Positions 28,240-40,146 of a stretch of DNA of 64,000 bases are shown piece by piece. Each line of letters opens with the position of its first letter. Within the stretch, counting starts at the first letter, position 1. The stretch is taken from assembly GCF_002104995.1 (NCBI RefSeq), contig NW_024468251.1, forward strand, positions 248,001-312,000, written 5' to 3'. Origin of the DNA: Linderina pennispora. Taxonomy: Eukaryota > Kickxellomycota > Kickxellomycetes > Kickxellales > Kickxellaceae. Under the pieces are notes generated by a model. It was not told the DNA's origin and searched no databases. It was given only the letters and a program-made list of their open reading frames with translations. The translations under genes were made by a program, and so were the position numbers.

Positions 28240-31200
28240 GGTAAGAATTCGAAATAAAATGGAATAAACTTGTGCTGTGGAGAAGCAACAAAAGGCTGGC
28301 TTCGCCAGACTGCTTGCTTGGAAAAAATTATAGCGGTTCGGGATTTAATTGTCTGTTTGGTGATCACTCTGAGCTGATTCCATCTAGTGGCACACCAAAG
28401 CTCAGAACAGTACCCGTCGTAGCCAACCCGACCCCCGCGCCTACGCACCCTTGCTCGGTCTGCGCTGTCCCCCAAAAGACCGCAAAAAACCACTCGCTGG
28501 CATACTCGGCCGTGTGCTGCGCTATCAGAAGCCCTGCTGGCCTGTGGCAGGCAGCGTATACTTGGGATTGTCACAATCCGGCTGCCCGTTGTAGTTTGGC
28601 AGGCTGCCGTATCACAGACTGCGCACAGCCTTGGCGACGTCGGGTGTCCGTTGCTGTCGAAGGCAGCCTGGAATATCTCCTCTCCACAGCCCCTTTGCAG
28701 TCCAATATTCATCGGCCTGTTGCATATGGCACGCCTTTGGAAGATAGCTTCTTAGCCACGTGATAACTGGACCATATAAATCAGTTTTGGAGTAGTAGTG
28801 CGACATGGTGCCTGTGCTGCAGCTGCCACGTTAGCCACTGGTGCAGAGTGGCAAACGAGGCTGGTTTCACACTACATTCAAAACATGAGATAATAGGAAC
28901 GAACTTCCCTCTTCTACATGTTCCTCAAAAGAGCCAATATTTCGGTGTGCGCCGTGACTAGTGGGACTGACACGGAGAACGGAAGCGGAGTGCAGCCACG
29001 ATATTCACTGCGGCTGCGATGCTAATGTCCGACGAGTGGGGCCTCACCTACAGGCTCAATAACATGCTGTATCGCCGAGTCAATGATGGATCCACTGGTT
29101 CAGCCGTGTAGAGCCCACGTATCGAATCCAGGCGACAGGGTGCGACACGTGGATTCTCTGAGGCACCCTGCTAGATGCCTAGTTGGTTGACTCTGTGCTA
29201 GGCAAATCCATAGATTGGCGTAGCCGTTGCCACCGTGTCAATCTCCGGGAAAACCCATCGCTTATTGACTGGGATCTTTTGGCGGAGAATGCCAGGGGCA
29301 GGGAGCTGGCTGGCTGCGAAGCGCTTCTCGCAAATCATCACAATGTGGGTTGCAGAACGGCTCCAGCCAAGGGTGAGGAGCTAGCTCAGGTCTACGGAAA
29401 ACTAGTTGGAGCTGGCGCTACCCGTTAGTTGGGCAAGCGCCAAGCCGGGGAGGTTCTGCTACCATGTAGTGCCCAGGTGCACTGTTCTGAAGAGAAGATT
29501 CTTCTGCTGCACTGCAGCACGATTGGCGTGGCCGCTGGCTCAAACATGATTTGGAGTCTGTAGTGCCATTATTTCTGTCTGCCACCCACGGCTTGAGGTC
29601 GGCATCGGGTGCAATTCCAATTAATTCCGGCCGGATGGGCCATGTCATACGCCTAGTGGGCAAGGAAATCGACATGTCTGATGCAAATGTTCTGGCTGCT
29701 GCTACCAATGCCTGGAGCAAAAAAACAGCGGATCATGGCCTACACATGATGTGCACTAAATGCCGTATGCATCTGCTGCTTGCATAGACATGTCTATCCC
29801 GAAAGTTCGCTGCGAATTGGTTCGTGCGTCCTAGCTCCACACGAAGGCACACGTGGGGATGGCAGTGCTTCCCCTGGCTGCATGTGTATCTGACGTCAGT
29901 GAATGGACCTGCGGTTCGAGTCAGCCAACGAAAAAATCATGGGCCTTGTCCCAGCATTCCTTGGAGCACTGCGGTGGGATGTTTTGGTGACACCTCTGCG
30001 TAGGGCCATTGCACACGTCGTGTCACTGGACATGAAATAAATGGCCGAACCGCGTGTATTGGAAGGACAACTACAAGTGGATATAAGGGATACTTCACAA
30101 GGTGTTACAGGTGGCTAGCCTTCAGCCAGTGCACAGCTCCCCCGAGAGGGGGTGGTCGGACGACGGGGCTTGATAGACAAAGCGCATAGGCCCACAGCTC
30201 TGGTGGCCAAAATGCAGGCGGAACTGTGTGGCACAAATGTCAAGTGGATGGAGGATACCGGTCGCGTGTTGTGCCTCGCGACCACTGCTGCTGTCCTTGC
30301 GAGCATGAAGCTGGGTCCTGACTCCCCATGTGTGTTGACAATGCGCATCCCCCTTCCATCAACCCTCCCTGGCTGCAGGATGGATGGGTCCGATCGTTGC
30401 AGCTTTGCATCCGACAGCGCAGAGGACCGGCCGAGGGAACAATTGCCAACCATACAAAAAGGGACTCCTGAGGGCATGTGTGAATCGATTGGTACACGTT
30501 CACCGGCGATTCCAGGCTGATTGGGATATGCAGATGTGCCGGTTTCCTTTTCCATCAGCCAGCGCAGCATGCTGTTTACTACTCTGCCATGCTATGGCCC
30601 ATGTTGTTTGGGGCCATAGCATGGCAAACACCCACACCGTACGATAGTAACGGCCCGTAAATAGAAAAAGGTCCTGTGTCTGAGAAACACCTTCCCTGGA
30701 GAAGCTCCAGAGCCGATGTGGACCACTCGCGACCTGCTCAAACAAAATCCCCCAAAGCTTCTGCGTGAAACGTCCATTTTTCATGGGTTGAGAGAAATGC
30801 TACTTTTTCTGTTGGACAAGCAGGCGGAGTGAACCGAGTGCTAGCCAGTGGCAGATGTGCCCAAGTGTGAAAGGAGGAAGGCGAGTAAAACATCGGCTCC
30901 TTCCGCTCAAAAGGATTGGCGATCAGACTGGAAAGATACAGGCTGGCGAGGACGATTTCTGGCCACTCGTTTGGCCACCGTGGTCAGTTTCTGGAGCACG
31001 TTCCTCCTACAGCAGCCGTGCCCTTCCGCTTTTTGCATTTCTGTGCAATCGCCATATACGACCGAGCTCAAGCGCACATCTCTCAACCAAGCCAACCCAG
31101 TGCCCCGTTTTCAAACCGCCGTATAGTGAAAGGGGGTTCGGTAGTAGAAGTGTCAATGTGGGGCACGAAGCGATGGGAAGCTTCCTGCAAGAAAAGCCGG

Positions 31201-31511
31201 TTGTTCGTTCTTTTCCCAGGGAGTATAAATGAAGTGCCGGCCGCTGGGTTCCTTTCATTCTGAACCACCAACAGACAACGTGTGCTCTCTCCTGCAACTC
31301 CTACTAGTGCTTCTTTGCCCTTCCGTTTTTCCTACGTTTTTTCTTCAGAAGAACTGCCTTCCAGCCGGTTTTTTCTTTCTTCTGTCCAGACGCTCATCTA
31401 GTATCCTCAGCTGCAGCAGAGTGCACCGGCCAACCACGCGCACATACCCGTTGGTGTATATTCCAGGCTTTCCATCTACCTGCTGCGAAATCAAGGCTAC
31501 CGCATTTCACC
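28240..31511. other. Long stretch without a recognised gene; contains a 16 bp perfect inverted repeat
   Basis: About 3.3 kb. Short frames around 29180-29790 read like coding sequence for tens of residues (for example IDWDLLAENARGRELAGCEA) and are interrupted by stops, so a decayed gene is possible, but I cannot name it. A perfect 16 bp inverted repeat lies at 30585-30626. The last ~300 bp is the promoter of the first PHO84 gene and has an AACGTG (CACGTT) site at 31277-31282. Confidence 0.5.
30585..30626. repeat. Perfect 16 bp inverted repeat, 10 bp loop
   Basis: TGCCATGCTATGGCCC at 30585-30600 is the exact reverse complement of 30611-30626, separated by ATGTTGTTTG. It lies in non-coding sequence and is not followed by a T-run. 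Confidence 0.9.
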
Positions 31512-33193
31512 ATGCACACCTCAAACACAGCCAGCAACACCGGCATCTCGGAGCTCGAGAAGGCCTATGTTGACTCCACCACAGAGCCCATCGTCGGCGG
31601 CGTTATTGACCCGCGCGACCAGGATCTGCTTGATCGCCAGCGCGAGCTCGAGGAGCTTGACTCGACCAGCAAGGTCAACTGGGAGATGATCAAGAAGCTG
31701 ACGGTCTGCGGCGTTGCCTTCCTCAACGACGCCTACGACATGTTCGCCATCAACATTGTGTCCATGATCCTCGGATTCGTGTATTTCAACGACGCCACCG
31801 GCTCGGCAAAGAACACTGTGCCCAAGAAGTGGGACACGCTGATCAAGATCTCGGTCCAGGTGGGCTGCCTGCTGGGCCAGCTTGTCATGGGCCGTCTCGG
31901 CGACAAGGTCGGCCGCACCACTGTCTATGCTGCTTCCCTGATGATCGCCATCTTCACCACCATCGCCAGCGCCTTCTCCAACGACATGGTCAAGGGCATG
32001 AACGTGTTTGGCGTCCTGTTCATCTGGCGTGTCCTGCTCGGCTTCGGCATTGGCGGTGACTACCCGCTGACTGCCACCATTGTGTCTGAGTACTCGAGCG
32101 TGCACAACCGCGGCAAGCTCATTTCGGCCGTGTTCTCGTGCCAGGGCTTCGGCAACGTGCTTGCCCCGATTGTCGGCATTATCATCACTGCGTGCTTCAA
32201 GGGCCCCATTGAGGATAACGTGCTTAACCTCGACTACGTCTGGCGTCTGATCCTGGGTCTCGGCTGCGTTCCGGGTGTCGCCACTCTGTACTGGCGTCTG
32301 ACCATGGAGGACTCGAAGCGCTTCCAGCTCGAGACTGCCAAGGCTGCTGCCGCTAACGCCGACGAGGACCTCATGCGTGAGAAGTACATGGCCAAGCAGC
32401 GCCTGCTCGAGGGCTCGGATGCCGAGGCTGCGCTCGAGACCACGGATGCCATTCAGTACAATGCTGGTGGAGCCGCCCCGGTCAAGCAGCGTCGCGCCAA
32501 GACCTTCACCCAGTACTTCAGCGAGTGGAAGCACCTCAAGGTTCTGCTCGGCACCTCCATCACCTGGTTCGCTCTTGATGTTGCCTTCTACGGAATCAAC
32601 CTCAACTCGTCTGTGGTCATTGGCGCCATCGGCTTCGCCGGCGACATCGTCAAGGATACCCCCTACCACTACATCATCCGCAACTGCCTCGGCAACATCA
32701 TCATCAACATGCTCGGTTCCGTGCCTGGCTACTGGGTGTCGGTGTTCACCATTGAGAAGCTCGGCCGCAAGAAGATCCAGATTGTCGGCTTTATCATGCT
32801 CACCATCCTGTACGTTGTCCTCGGCTTTGCCTACCACAAGATCCTGGACAACTCGGTGGCTGCCTTCATTGTGCTGTTCACCCTGGCCCAGTTCTTCCAG
32901 AACTTTGGTCCCAACGTCACCACCTTTCGTCATCCCCGGCGAGGTGTTCCCGACGCGCTTCCGCTCGACTGCTCACGGTCATCTCGGCTGCTGCTGGCAA
33001 GCTCGGTGCCATTGTCGCGCAGGGCGGCTTCATGCAGCTCAAGGACCGTGGAGGCAAGAACGCCTTCATTGACCGCCTGCTCCAGATCTTTGCTCTGTTC
33101 ATGCTGATCGGTCTTGGGTTCACCTTCTTTATTCCCGAGACCAAGGGCAAGACCCTCGAGGAGATCTGTGACGAGAGCGAGGAGTACTACTAA
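31512..33193 (+). CDS. PHO84: Inorganic phosphate:H+ symporter, PHO84 family, copy 1
   Basis: A major facilitator with 12 expected membrane spans, starting MHTSNTASNTGISELE. Signatures include LTVCGVAFLNDAYDMFAIN, LGQLVMGRLGDKVGRTTVY (the MFS loop 2-3 motif), GIGGDYPLTATIVSEY (the phosphate-transporter signature in TM4) and the second-half motif KLGRKKIQIVG. It takes up phosphate across the plasma membrane. Two extra bases, near 32925 (CACCTTTCGTC) and near 32982 (CACGGTCATC), shift the last 85 residues. Corrected against copy 2, the C-terminus ends at the TAA at 33193 after EEICDESEEYY. The nearby paralogue at 34530 supports these positions base by base. Confidence 0.95.
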
Positions 33194-34529
33194 GCGCTCA
33201 TGCCCGCAAAAAGGATCGCCCTGCCTTCTGCAACTACTACATTCCAACCTTGTTATCTAGCCTTTATTTCAATATCTTTACTATACATTACTCATCCATA
33301 CAGCCCCTCGACACATGCGTTTATAAGCAACAAAGAAGCGCGACCTGCTGACTCCAGCCACCTTCAGATCTCGTGAGGGAAGCCAGGTCCCCTGTGGGGA
33401 CTTTTTGAAATGTATGGCGTATAGCCCCCCATAAATTGTGTTTCCATCAGGAATACCTTGCCGATGCGAGGCTCATTTGTTTGTTGTTTGAGCCCCCGGC
33501 GCTCGCAATTGTCCAAACATGTCACCCGGATGCGCTGGCTACTATACACCGCATGCCCAAATGTCTTGGCTGGACCTGGGAACGTGTCCCTTACCTCCAC
33601 AGCCCCTTGGCCGCGGCGCCGGAGTGTGGCGGCAGACAGCCTGTTCTTGGCGATGCACTTGCTGCCAAGCGGAATGAGAAACCTGTGTGTGCTGAAACAG
33701 ATCCTCCCGCCACGTGAAGCCTAGAGTGCGGTTGCATCTCTGCTAAAATAATGCGCAGGCCAGCCACTGCATATTCCTTGGGGGAGGACGGCTAGGAATA
33801 AGGGGCCTGGCCAGTACACAGGCAAGAAAGGCGCGCGTGTGCACAGCCTCTTGAGCCGATTTGAGGACCTGCTAGGGCAGCATCAGTACGCTCAGTGCCA
33901 TCTGGCACCACAGGAGGACCAGTCTCTCCATACTGGCAAAATGTCTCGTGATGGCCTACGAGCTGCGCCTATTGCACTAGTTGAGATTAGTCGCTGGCTA
34001 GTTGGGAATGGGCGCACAGCGATCCCGCGCGCGGAGAAGCACAAGAGGGGCAGGGAAGTCTCCGCAAGTAACCCGGACTCGCTACACCAGTCTTGATTAA
34101 GGCACTAGAACGCTCAGACGAAATACATCCGAGCAGGGAGGGGTGCCATAGGCGTGATGGGCACGGGTGAAGCGAGAGGACGTGCCTAGAACTGTGTGCT
34201 TGGCTTGCCGCTCACCGGCTATATCCGGTGCATTTTTTTTGGGGGGACAGGCAGAGGCAGAGCGGTGCGGCGGAAAACCTCGTGAGCTTGAATAATGTCC
34301 GATGGCCAAAACTCTTCTCACTCGCCTAGATTTCTTAGCATTACCACCTCTGCATCTTGGGTGACTTGTGTCTCCCGACAGTGTATAAAATGCGGGCAGG
34401 GGATGGCAGGATGCATTCAAGCTAAGCGTTCTAGCCATCAGCTAATTCCCCCATCTAGCGTTTCTTTTCTTTCTCCTCACCCTTCCTTCATTCAGACCAC
34501 TTTCCACAGCAGCTCATAGTTTTTTTCCC
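33194..34529. other. Intergenic between PHO84 paralogues
   Basis: No gene recognised. An AACGTG at about 33585 and a palindromic CACGTG at about 33712 match Pho4-type E-boxes, which drive phosphate-starvation genes in yeasts. They are short enough to be chance. Confidence 0.45.
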
Positions 34530-36254
34530 ATGTCTGATTTGCGGGGTATCCAAGAGATATATGGGGATGGCAATATGGCGATGCAGTCTAACTGCATCAG
34601 AAATCACCCCGTATGACGACGAGAAGGAAGACAAAAAATACCCCATCGACGGCGAGAACATGGATGCCCATGATCCCGATCTCGAGCACCGGCAACGCGA
34701 GCTGGCCGAGCTCGATGCCGCGACCAAAGTCAACTGGGAGATGGATCAAGAGACTGACAGTTTGTGGCGTTGCATTCCTCAACGACGCCTACGACATGTT
34801 CGCCATCAACATCGTGGCAATGATCATGGGGTTTGTATACTATCATGACGCAACAGGGTCGGCGAAGAACACGGTCCCGCAAAAGTGGGACACGCTGATC
34901 AAGATTGCAGTCCAGGTCGGATGTCTTCTCGGCCAGCTTGTCATGGGCCGTCTCGGCGACAAGATCGGCCGCACCACGGTGTATGCGGCCTCGCTGATGA
35001 TCGCCATCTTCACCACCATCGCCAGCGCCTTTTCAAACAGCATGGTCAAGGGAATGAATGTGTTCTGCGTCCTGTTCATCTGGCGTGTCCTGCTCGGCTT
35101 CGGCATTGGTGGCGACTATCCTATCACTGCTACCATCGTGTCTGAGTACGCCAACGTACACAACCGCGGCAAGCTCATGGCTGCAGTGTTTGCGTTCCAG
35201 GGCTTCGGTAACGTGCTCGCTCCGATTGTGTCGGTTATCCTCATTGCATGCTTCAAGGGCAAGATTGACGAGGACGTAGAGAATCTCGACTATGTCTGGC
35301 GGTTGATTATCGGCCTCGGCTGCATTCCTGGCGTTTCCACTCTGTACTGGCGCCTGACAATGAAGGAGTCGGCGCGGTTCCAAAAGCAGTCCGCAGGAAA
35401 ATGCCGCCAATAGAGCGCAGGAGGACACGGTGCAGGAGAAGCTTTTGGCCAAGCAGCACCATGCTGGTGGCGATATGGGCAGCGATCGAGAACGCCATCG
35501 AGACTGCTGTACCAGTGGCATCTCGGCCCGCAGGACACGTGGGTGGACAGCGCCGCATCAAGACATTCAAGATGTACTTTGGCGAGTGGAGGCACTTGAA
35601 GGTGCTCCTGGGCACATCCATCGCCTGGTTTGCCTTGGATGTCGCATTCTACGGAATCAACCTCAACTCGTCCGTGGTCATCGATGCCATCGGCTTCGCT
35701 GGCGACATGGACAAGGACACCCCGTCACACTACCTGACGCGCAACTGCGTCGGCAACATCATCATCAATATGCTCGGCTCCGTGCCTGGCTACTGGGTCT
35801 CTGTGTTCACAATCGAGCGGCTTGGGCGCAAGAAGATCCAGATTCTGGGATTCGTTATGCTTACGATTCTGTACGTTATCCTCGGCTTCGCCTACAACCG
35901 GCTACTGGACAACTCGAGCGTCGCCTTCATTGTTTTGTTTGCATTTGCCCAGTTCTTCCAGAACTTTGGCCCCAACGTTACTTCATTTGTCATCCCTGGT
36001 GAGGTATTCCCGACACGATTCCGTGCAACTGCACACGGCATCTCAGCGGCTGCTGGCAAGCTTGGCGCCATTGTTGCGCAGGGCGGCTTCTTGCAGCTCA
36101 AAGACATTGGTGGCAAGAACGCGTGGATCGAACCATCTGCTCGAGATCTTTGCCCTGTTCATGCTCATCGGCCTGGGAGTCACATTCTGGATTCCTGAGA
36201 GCAAGGGCAAGGACATTAGAGGAGATTTGCGACGAGAGCGAAGAGTATTATTAG
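34530..36254 (+). CDS. PHO84: Inorganic phosphate:H+ symporter, PHO84 family, copy 2 (multiple frame changes)
   Basis: A tandem paralogue starting MSDLRGIQEIYGDGN. It keeps VCGVAFLNDAYDMFAINIVA, LGQLVMGRLGDKIGRTTVY, GIGGDYPITATIVSEYANVH, FALDVAFYGINLNSS and IPGEVFPTRFRATAHGISAA. It differs from copy 1 mainly in the N-terminus and the central cytosolic loop. Frame changes fall near 34590, 34745 (ATGGATCAAG for ATGATCAAG), 35395-35480, 36128 and 36215. Coding similarity to copy 1 is strong between all of them, which argues for sequence errors. However, the count is high, so a recent pseudogene cannot be excluded. The frame closes on EEYY-stop as in copy 1. Confidence 0.85.
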
Positions 36255-37928
36255 ACCCGCTTGCGATGGTATGTTCAAAATGTAAACTATTTAAACCAGG
36301 TCAATGCCGCTGGGCTTAAATCAAGGGGCAGCATGCATAGCGTTGATCAGCTTCGATAGCTGGTGTCGTGATGTACATGTCGTCCCTGCCCCCTCCCCAA
36401 AGGATGCACATGCACTGCAATGCAGTCTATCACCTGAAGTCACGCGTCTGCAGCGCACTCCCTGCTGGACCTATAACGCGCTCTTGGCACTCGAGCCGAT
36501 TGGAGATAACAATGGAATACGTTTGCTGCTATTGCGGCGCGACACAATTATGCGGTTTATTGGGTAAGGGGGGTTGAAGAAGGGAAAGAACGTAATTTCA
36601 ACATGAAAGGGAGGAGGGTTCGTAAACGGCGGTCGAGAGGACTTGGGGCACTGGCGACGTGGTGTTGCGGTTGATTGTGTGCAGGTGTGTGGGTATGGCC
36701 GCTTGAGTATTTGGAACTTGTGAGTGTGCAAGTGTGTGTCGTTAACATGCCATGATGTGGAACGGGATGTGGCAGTAGCATGCATACAGGAAACGCATAG
36801 GAACGCATGTACGGACAAGAAGCCTTGTTATGGGTGCGCTCTATCCTGGACTGCCGATATTGGCGCCGCGGGCGGGGAAACCTGAGGGGAATGGGGCCAT
36901 GCGTGCAAGGATAAAATCAGCTTGTCAGTTACACATGGCAGGGGCTGGAGCAGGCAAACTCGAGAAAGGGGAATGGGCACAGCGCCCAACATCCCTTGGC
37001 CGAATGCCACGGGCCAGCGGTGGTGTGGCGGTGGGTCTCATATATGAGAATGAGACGGGTGTCGTGTTTGCTTGTGGTAGTATAGCTGGGGGTGTGGTGC
37101 GGTGGGGCTCATCGGAGGGAGATGTATCGATGGGCAATGCGAGCAGGAACCGGCGTAACTCATTTCTGCTGTGTGATAACGTAGGGTGATGGGATAAGTA
37201 TGGAATGGGGGTGTGTGACGGTGGATAAGATGCGTATAGGATGAGGTAATGTTGGGGTATTGGGATGCTGCAGATGCAATCCCAGTTTGCTCAAAAGCGA
37301 AAAAAAAAAAGCGTTGGTGGTAGAAAGAGATGAGGTGGCGGGTAAAGGAATATTGCTGAGAGACGAGGTTGTAAGAATAGAGGTAAAGCAGGACCGGAAA
37401 GGCAAAAGAGCAGGAAAAACTGACGGGAGGTAGAGGGGGCGGTGGGGGTAAGGAGCTCGGCGGCAGCTGGGAACAGAGACGGCACTTATATATGCGGCGG
37501 GCTGCTACTGCCTTGGAGGAATCGAGCTCAGGGAAGGCGTGTCGGGCACCTGATTTGTGTGGGAAGGCATTTTGTCGTCATTACCAGTGGCCCAGAATAG
37601 AACAACGCCGACTGGGCACCGCGTGTGGGTTCTGTGTCCCGTGTTCGCGTGCTCTTGTCGCCTACTCACCTGCTGCCGGCCATGCATAAATCAAATCTGC
37701 CCCGCCAATTAGACCCGCGCTATTAATAGGCAGGGCCGAAGGCGGAGGGGTTGTCAGATTTCGCCTGAAAATCAGCGCAAAAGGGCACTTGCGATTCTGT
37801 TTGACGTCGCTAGAAGCACCAGCAGGTACCTCCAGCCAGGCCCAGGGGCTTTTCCAGGCAGCACGTCCCTCTTCTCACCCGCCCTTTACCGCTCCACTTC
37901 CCATCTCCCACCTCTTACTGCATATATC
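36255..37928. other. Intergenic, about 1.7 kb, no gene seen
   Basis: Purine-rich on the plus strand in its middle (36570-37460), with G-rich runs. Frames here are low-complexity. Nothing is recognised. Confidence 0.5.
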
Positions 37929-38439
37929 ATGTCTGACATCGACTCCACCGTGGTCGTATACAAGGTCGGCCAGTACCAGTTCTCCGAAGACCTCTGCATC
38001 GGGGTGTACGACGGCACCGGCTTTGACAGCGGCACATGCGACGCTCTTGCGCTTCAAAACAAAACCGACCAGTTCAAAGGCGTCAGTCTGAGCCAGGTGG
38101 TAATCCGCAATAACACGATACCAGTCAACGCCCACGACTTTTCGGGTATCACAAAGGTGCTTGACGCCAACAGCCAGGCGCAGTGCGTGATGACGGGCGA
38201 GGACTCGGCCACATGCTGGGTGTGGGATGCAGCGCTGCGCGAGAATACACAGCGATGCAATGTCAAGGTTGGCAAGTCGCCCGAGTGCAGCCAGGCGTAC
38301 AAGCGCAGGAGCCCGGTGCCAGACAAAGTATTCGGTGTATGTGCGCAAGGACGGCTTTAGCTATTCGCGCGCGCCATCCGCCCTGTCTGCAGGCAGGGCA
38401 CTAGTGTTTGGTATGCTGCTTGCTGCCTTGCTCGTCTGA
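37929..38439 (+). CDS. Hypothetical Cys-containing protein with C-terminal hydrophobic anchor (~169 aa)
   Basis: Starts MSDIDSTVVVYKVGQYQFSE. The N-terminal ~130 residues contain six to seven cysteines (EDLCIGVYDG, SGTCDALAL, CVMTGEDSATCWVW, QRCNVKVGKSPECS). The continuous frame stops at 38360, but a one-base shift near 38325 reads on as KYSVYVRKDGFSYSR and ends with the hydrophobic GRALVFGMLLAALLV at the stop codon. That end looks like a tail anchor or GPI-attachment signal. There is no N-terminal signal peptide on this start, so an unseen upstream exon is possible. Family not recognised. Confidence 0.55.
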
Positions 38440-38449
38440 TAGTTGTTTA

Positions 38450-38778
38450 TTAGTAAAGTACATATACGCATTCTCCTTTCTTTCTTTTTTTTTTTTTCAG
38501 TCGGCCCAGCGGATGGTGGTGGGGCTGCACGGCTCCTCGGACGCCTGAGCTGTCGGAGCTGCTGGTGCGCATGATGACGGGTATGTTGATGGTGTTGCGG
38601 CGGAACCGCGGCGGCAGCTGGCTGTCGCGCGGCATGGCCTTGAGCTTGCGCTCGCGCGCCCTTCTCGCGGTGCTTGCGGTCGGCCTCGCGTGCCTCGAAG
38701 CTCTACCTGCTGGCGGCGCTCGATCTCGCGGCGACGCAGAAAGACGCTGCCGTCGAGGAGTCCTGAAAAGTTGAACAT
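38450..38778 (-). CDS. Small basic hypothetical protein (uncertain frame)
   Basis: Begins MFNFSGLLDGSVFLRRREIE followed by an Arg/Glu-rich helical stretch. Shifting frame once or twice gives ADRKHREK, RERKLKAMPRDSQLPPRF and RRNTINIPVIMRTSSSDSSG. The codon use and charge pattern look coding, but the exact frame and the end are unclear. No family recognised. Confidence 0.35.
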
Positions 38779-39228
38779 GTGGTTAGTGGTGTTTATTTTG
38801 CTGGAGGAGTAGAAGAGTTATTTCTCCGAAAGATAGAGCAGCACACGCGACGGCCTCCTCTGCGCCGCTGTACCCATTTATACCTGGCCAATGCTTGCTA
38901 CCTGCCGGCTGTCCCGCCCGTATCATTCTTGTTGACCGAATGCAGTGGTCATCATCCCTAGTCATGTGCACTGGACACCAGCCCCCTGTTTTCTTTTCGC
39001 CTTGCATCGCAATTTCTTCGCTTGTTGCTGGCTCTGCCCTAATGCCGGCTGCGACAACCAGGCCTGCATCGCCCGCAGGCTAAACGCAGAGCATGCAAGT
39101 GGATGCAGCGCTGTCGATACACAATAGAAATTGCTGCGCACTAGCAGCCCCTGAGCTACACCCAGAAGCGCCAGCAAAACGCATCATAACAGATGTTACA
39201 TCTATTCAAGGTATCATAAAAGTATAGT
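38779..39228. other. Intergenic, no gene seen
   Basis: Short spacer with no recognised feature. Confidence 0.5.
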
Positions 39229-39750
39229 TTACCACTCGTTGACATCGGCGCCGTCCGCAAACCCAGCGTCATACGCCTCCTGGCGCTCCTCTTCAAAGTG
39301 CTCGCCGATCTCATGGGCTGCGAACATGCCAACAGCACCGGCGGCCAAGCCGGTCATCATCGGGTTGCGCTTGAAGAAGCTCTGCTTCTGCTCCGGCTGC
39401 TGCTGCACCACAACCGCCTGCGGCTGCGAGTACTGCTGCGGGGGCGGTTGCTGGTAGTACTGCTGTGGAGGCGGCTGCTGGTAGTATTGCTGTGGAGGCG
39501 GCTGCTGGTAGTACTGCTGGGGGGGCGGCTGCTGGTGGTATTGCTGGGGAGGAGGGCCCTGCTGGTAGTAGGAGGGAGGAGGAGGTCCGCCCATGCCGCG
39601 CGTGCCACCCTGCTGCTGCTGCGCGTAGTATGCGGGCCGCGGGTCATCCCACGATGACTGGCCGGTGGCGGTATTGACAAAGAAGCTACGCTTGTAGCGC
39701 TCGTCGAACTGTGCGATGTAGTTGGGCGGCAGCGGCCTCGTGTCTGACAT
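39229..39750 (-). CDS. WW-domain protein with Tyr-Gln-Pro repeats (173 aa)
   Basis: Start at 39750 (MSDTRPLPPNYIAQFDERYK). An N-terminal WW domain (about residues 7-37: RSFFVNTATGQSSWDDPRP) has its first conserved Trp replaced. It is followed by a Gln/Pro/Tyr region with four near-identical QQYYQQPPP units (about 80-120) and a C-terminal part with a hydrophobic segment (MTGLAAGAVGMFAAHEIG) and acidic tail (DAGFADGADVNEW). The layout resembles fungal Wwm1, a WW protein linked to the metacaspase. WW domains bind proline-rich ligands. The repeats may expand and contract by replication slippage. Confidence 0.8.
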   Translation of the reverse strand: MSDTRPLPPNYIAQFDERYKRSFFVNTATGQSSWDDPRPAYYAQQQQGGTRGMGGPPPPSYYQQGPPPQQYHQQPPPQQYYQQPPPQQYYQQPPPQQYYQQPPPQQYSQPQAVVVQQQPEQKQSFFKRNPMMTGLAAGAVGMFAAHEIGEHFEEERQEAYDAGFADGADVNEW

Positions 39751-40146
39751 TGTTATATTGGGCGAGGGAGGAATTGGACAGATGAGGGATGTGGAAAAGA
39801 GTTTTGTGCTGCTTGAGCAAGGGATGGCAGCTACGCTTTTAAGGCCTGTTTGACTCATGCTGGATGCTTCCACAGGGGAAATCCGCACTGCATCGCCAAG
39901 AAAACAAAAAAAGAAAATTAGCGCCTTGTTTCGCTTGATGCTGAAACACATTCTCAAGCCCCATTCTGACCCGTGGACGGCTCGTGGACCTCCTGCGTGC
40001 TGGCGAGCCGCGACTCCCCAACAAAAAATCGCTGGTGTCGCTTGCGAGGCGCATTCACTCTTGAGCCACAACAACGCAGTTCGGCGGTGCCTTTTTCTCC
40101 TCTATCCACCACGCCCTTGTCATTTATTTACACTTTCTTGCTAGCA
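39751..40146. other. Divergent promoter between WW-domain gene and SR protein gene
   Basis: 396 bp shared upstream region; no other feature recognised. Confidence 0.6.

Noticed and set aside
29905-29940. Possible tRNA B-box (GGTTCGAGTC)
   Set aside because: No matching A-box at the right distance and no cloverleaf could be drawn.
31521-32933. 470-codon open frame on the minus strand
   Set aside because: It is the antisense shadow of PHO84 copy 1, created by strong codon bias; the protein is low-complexity and has no domain.
34530-36254. Calling PHO84 copy 2 a pseudogene
   Set aside because: Coding similarity between the frame changes is too good and the same kind of single-base indel hits essential genes in the window; kept as a gene with a caveat.
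37420-37460. G-rich run that might form a quadruplex
   Set aside because: Low-complexity intergenic sequence; run spacing is irregular and there is no functional context.
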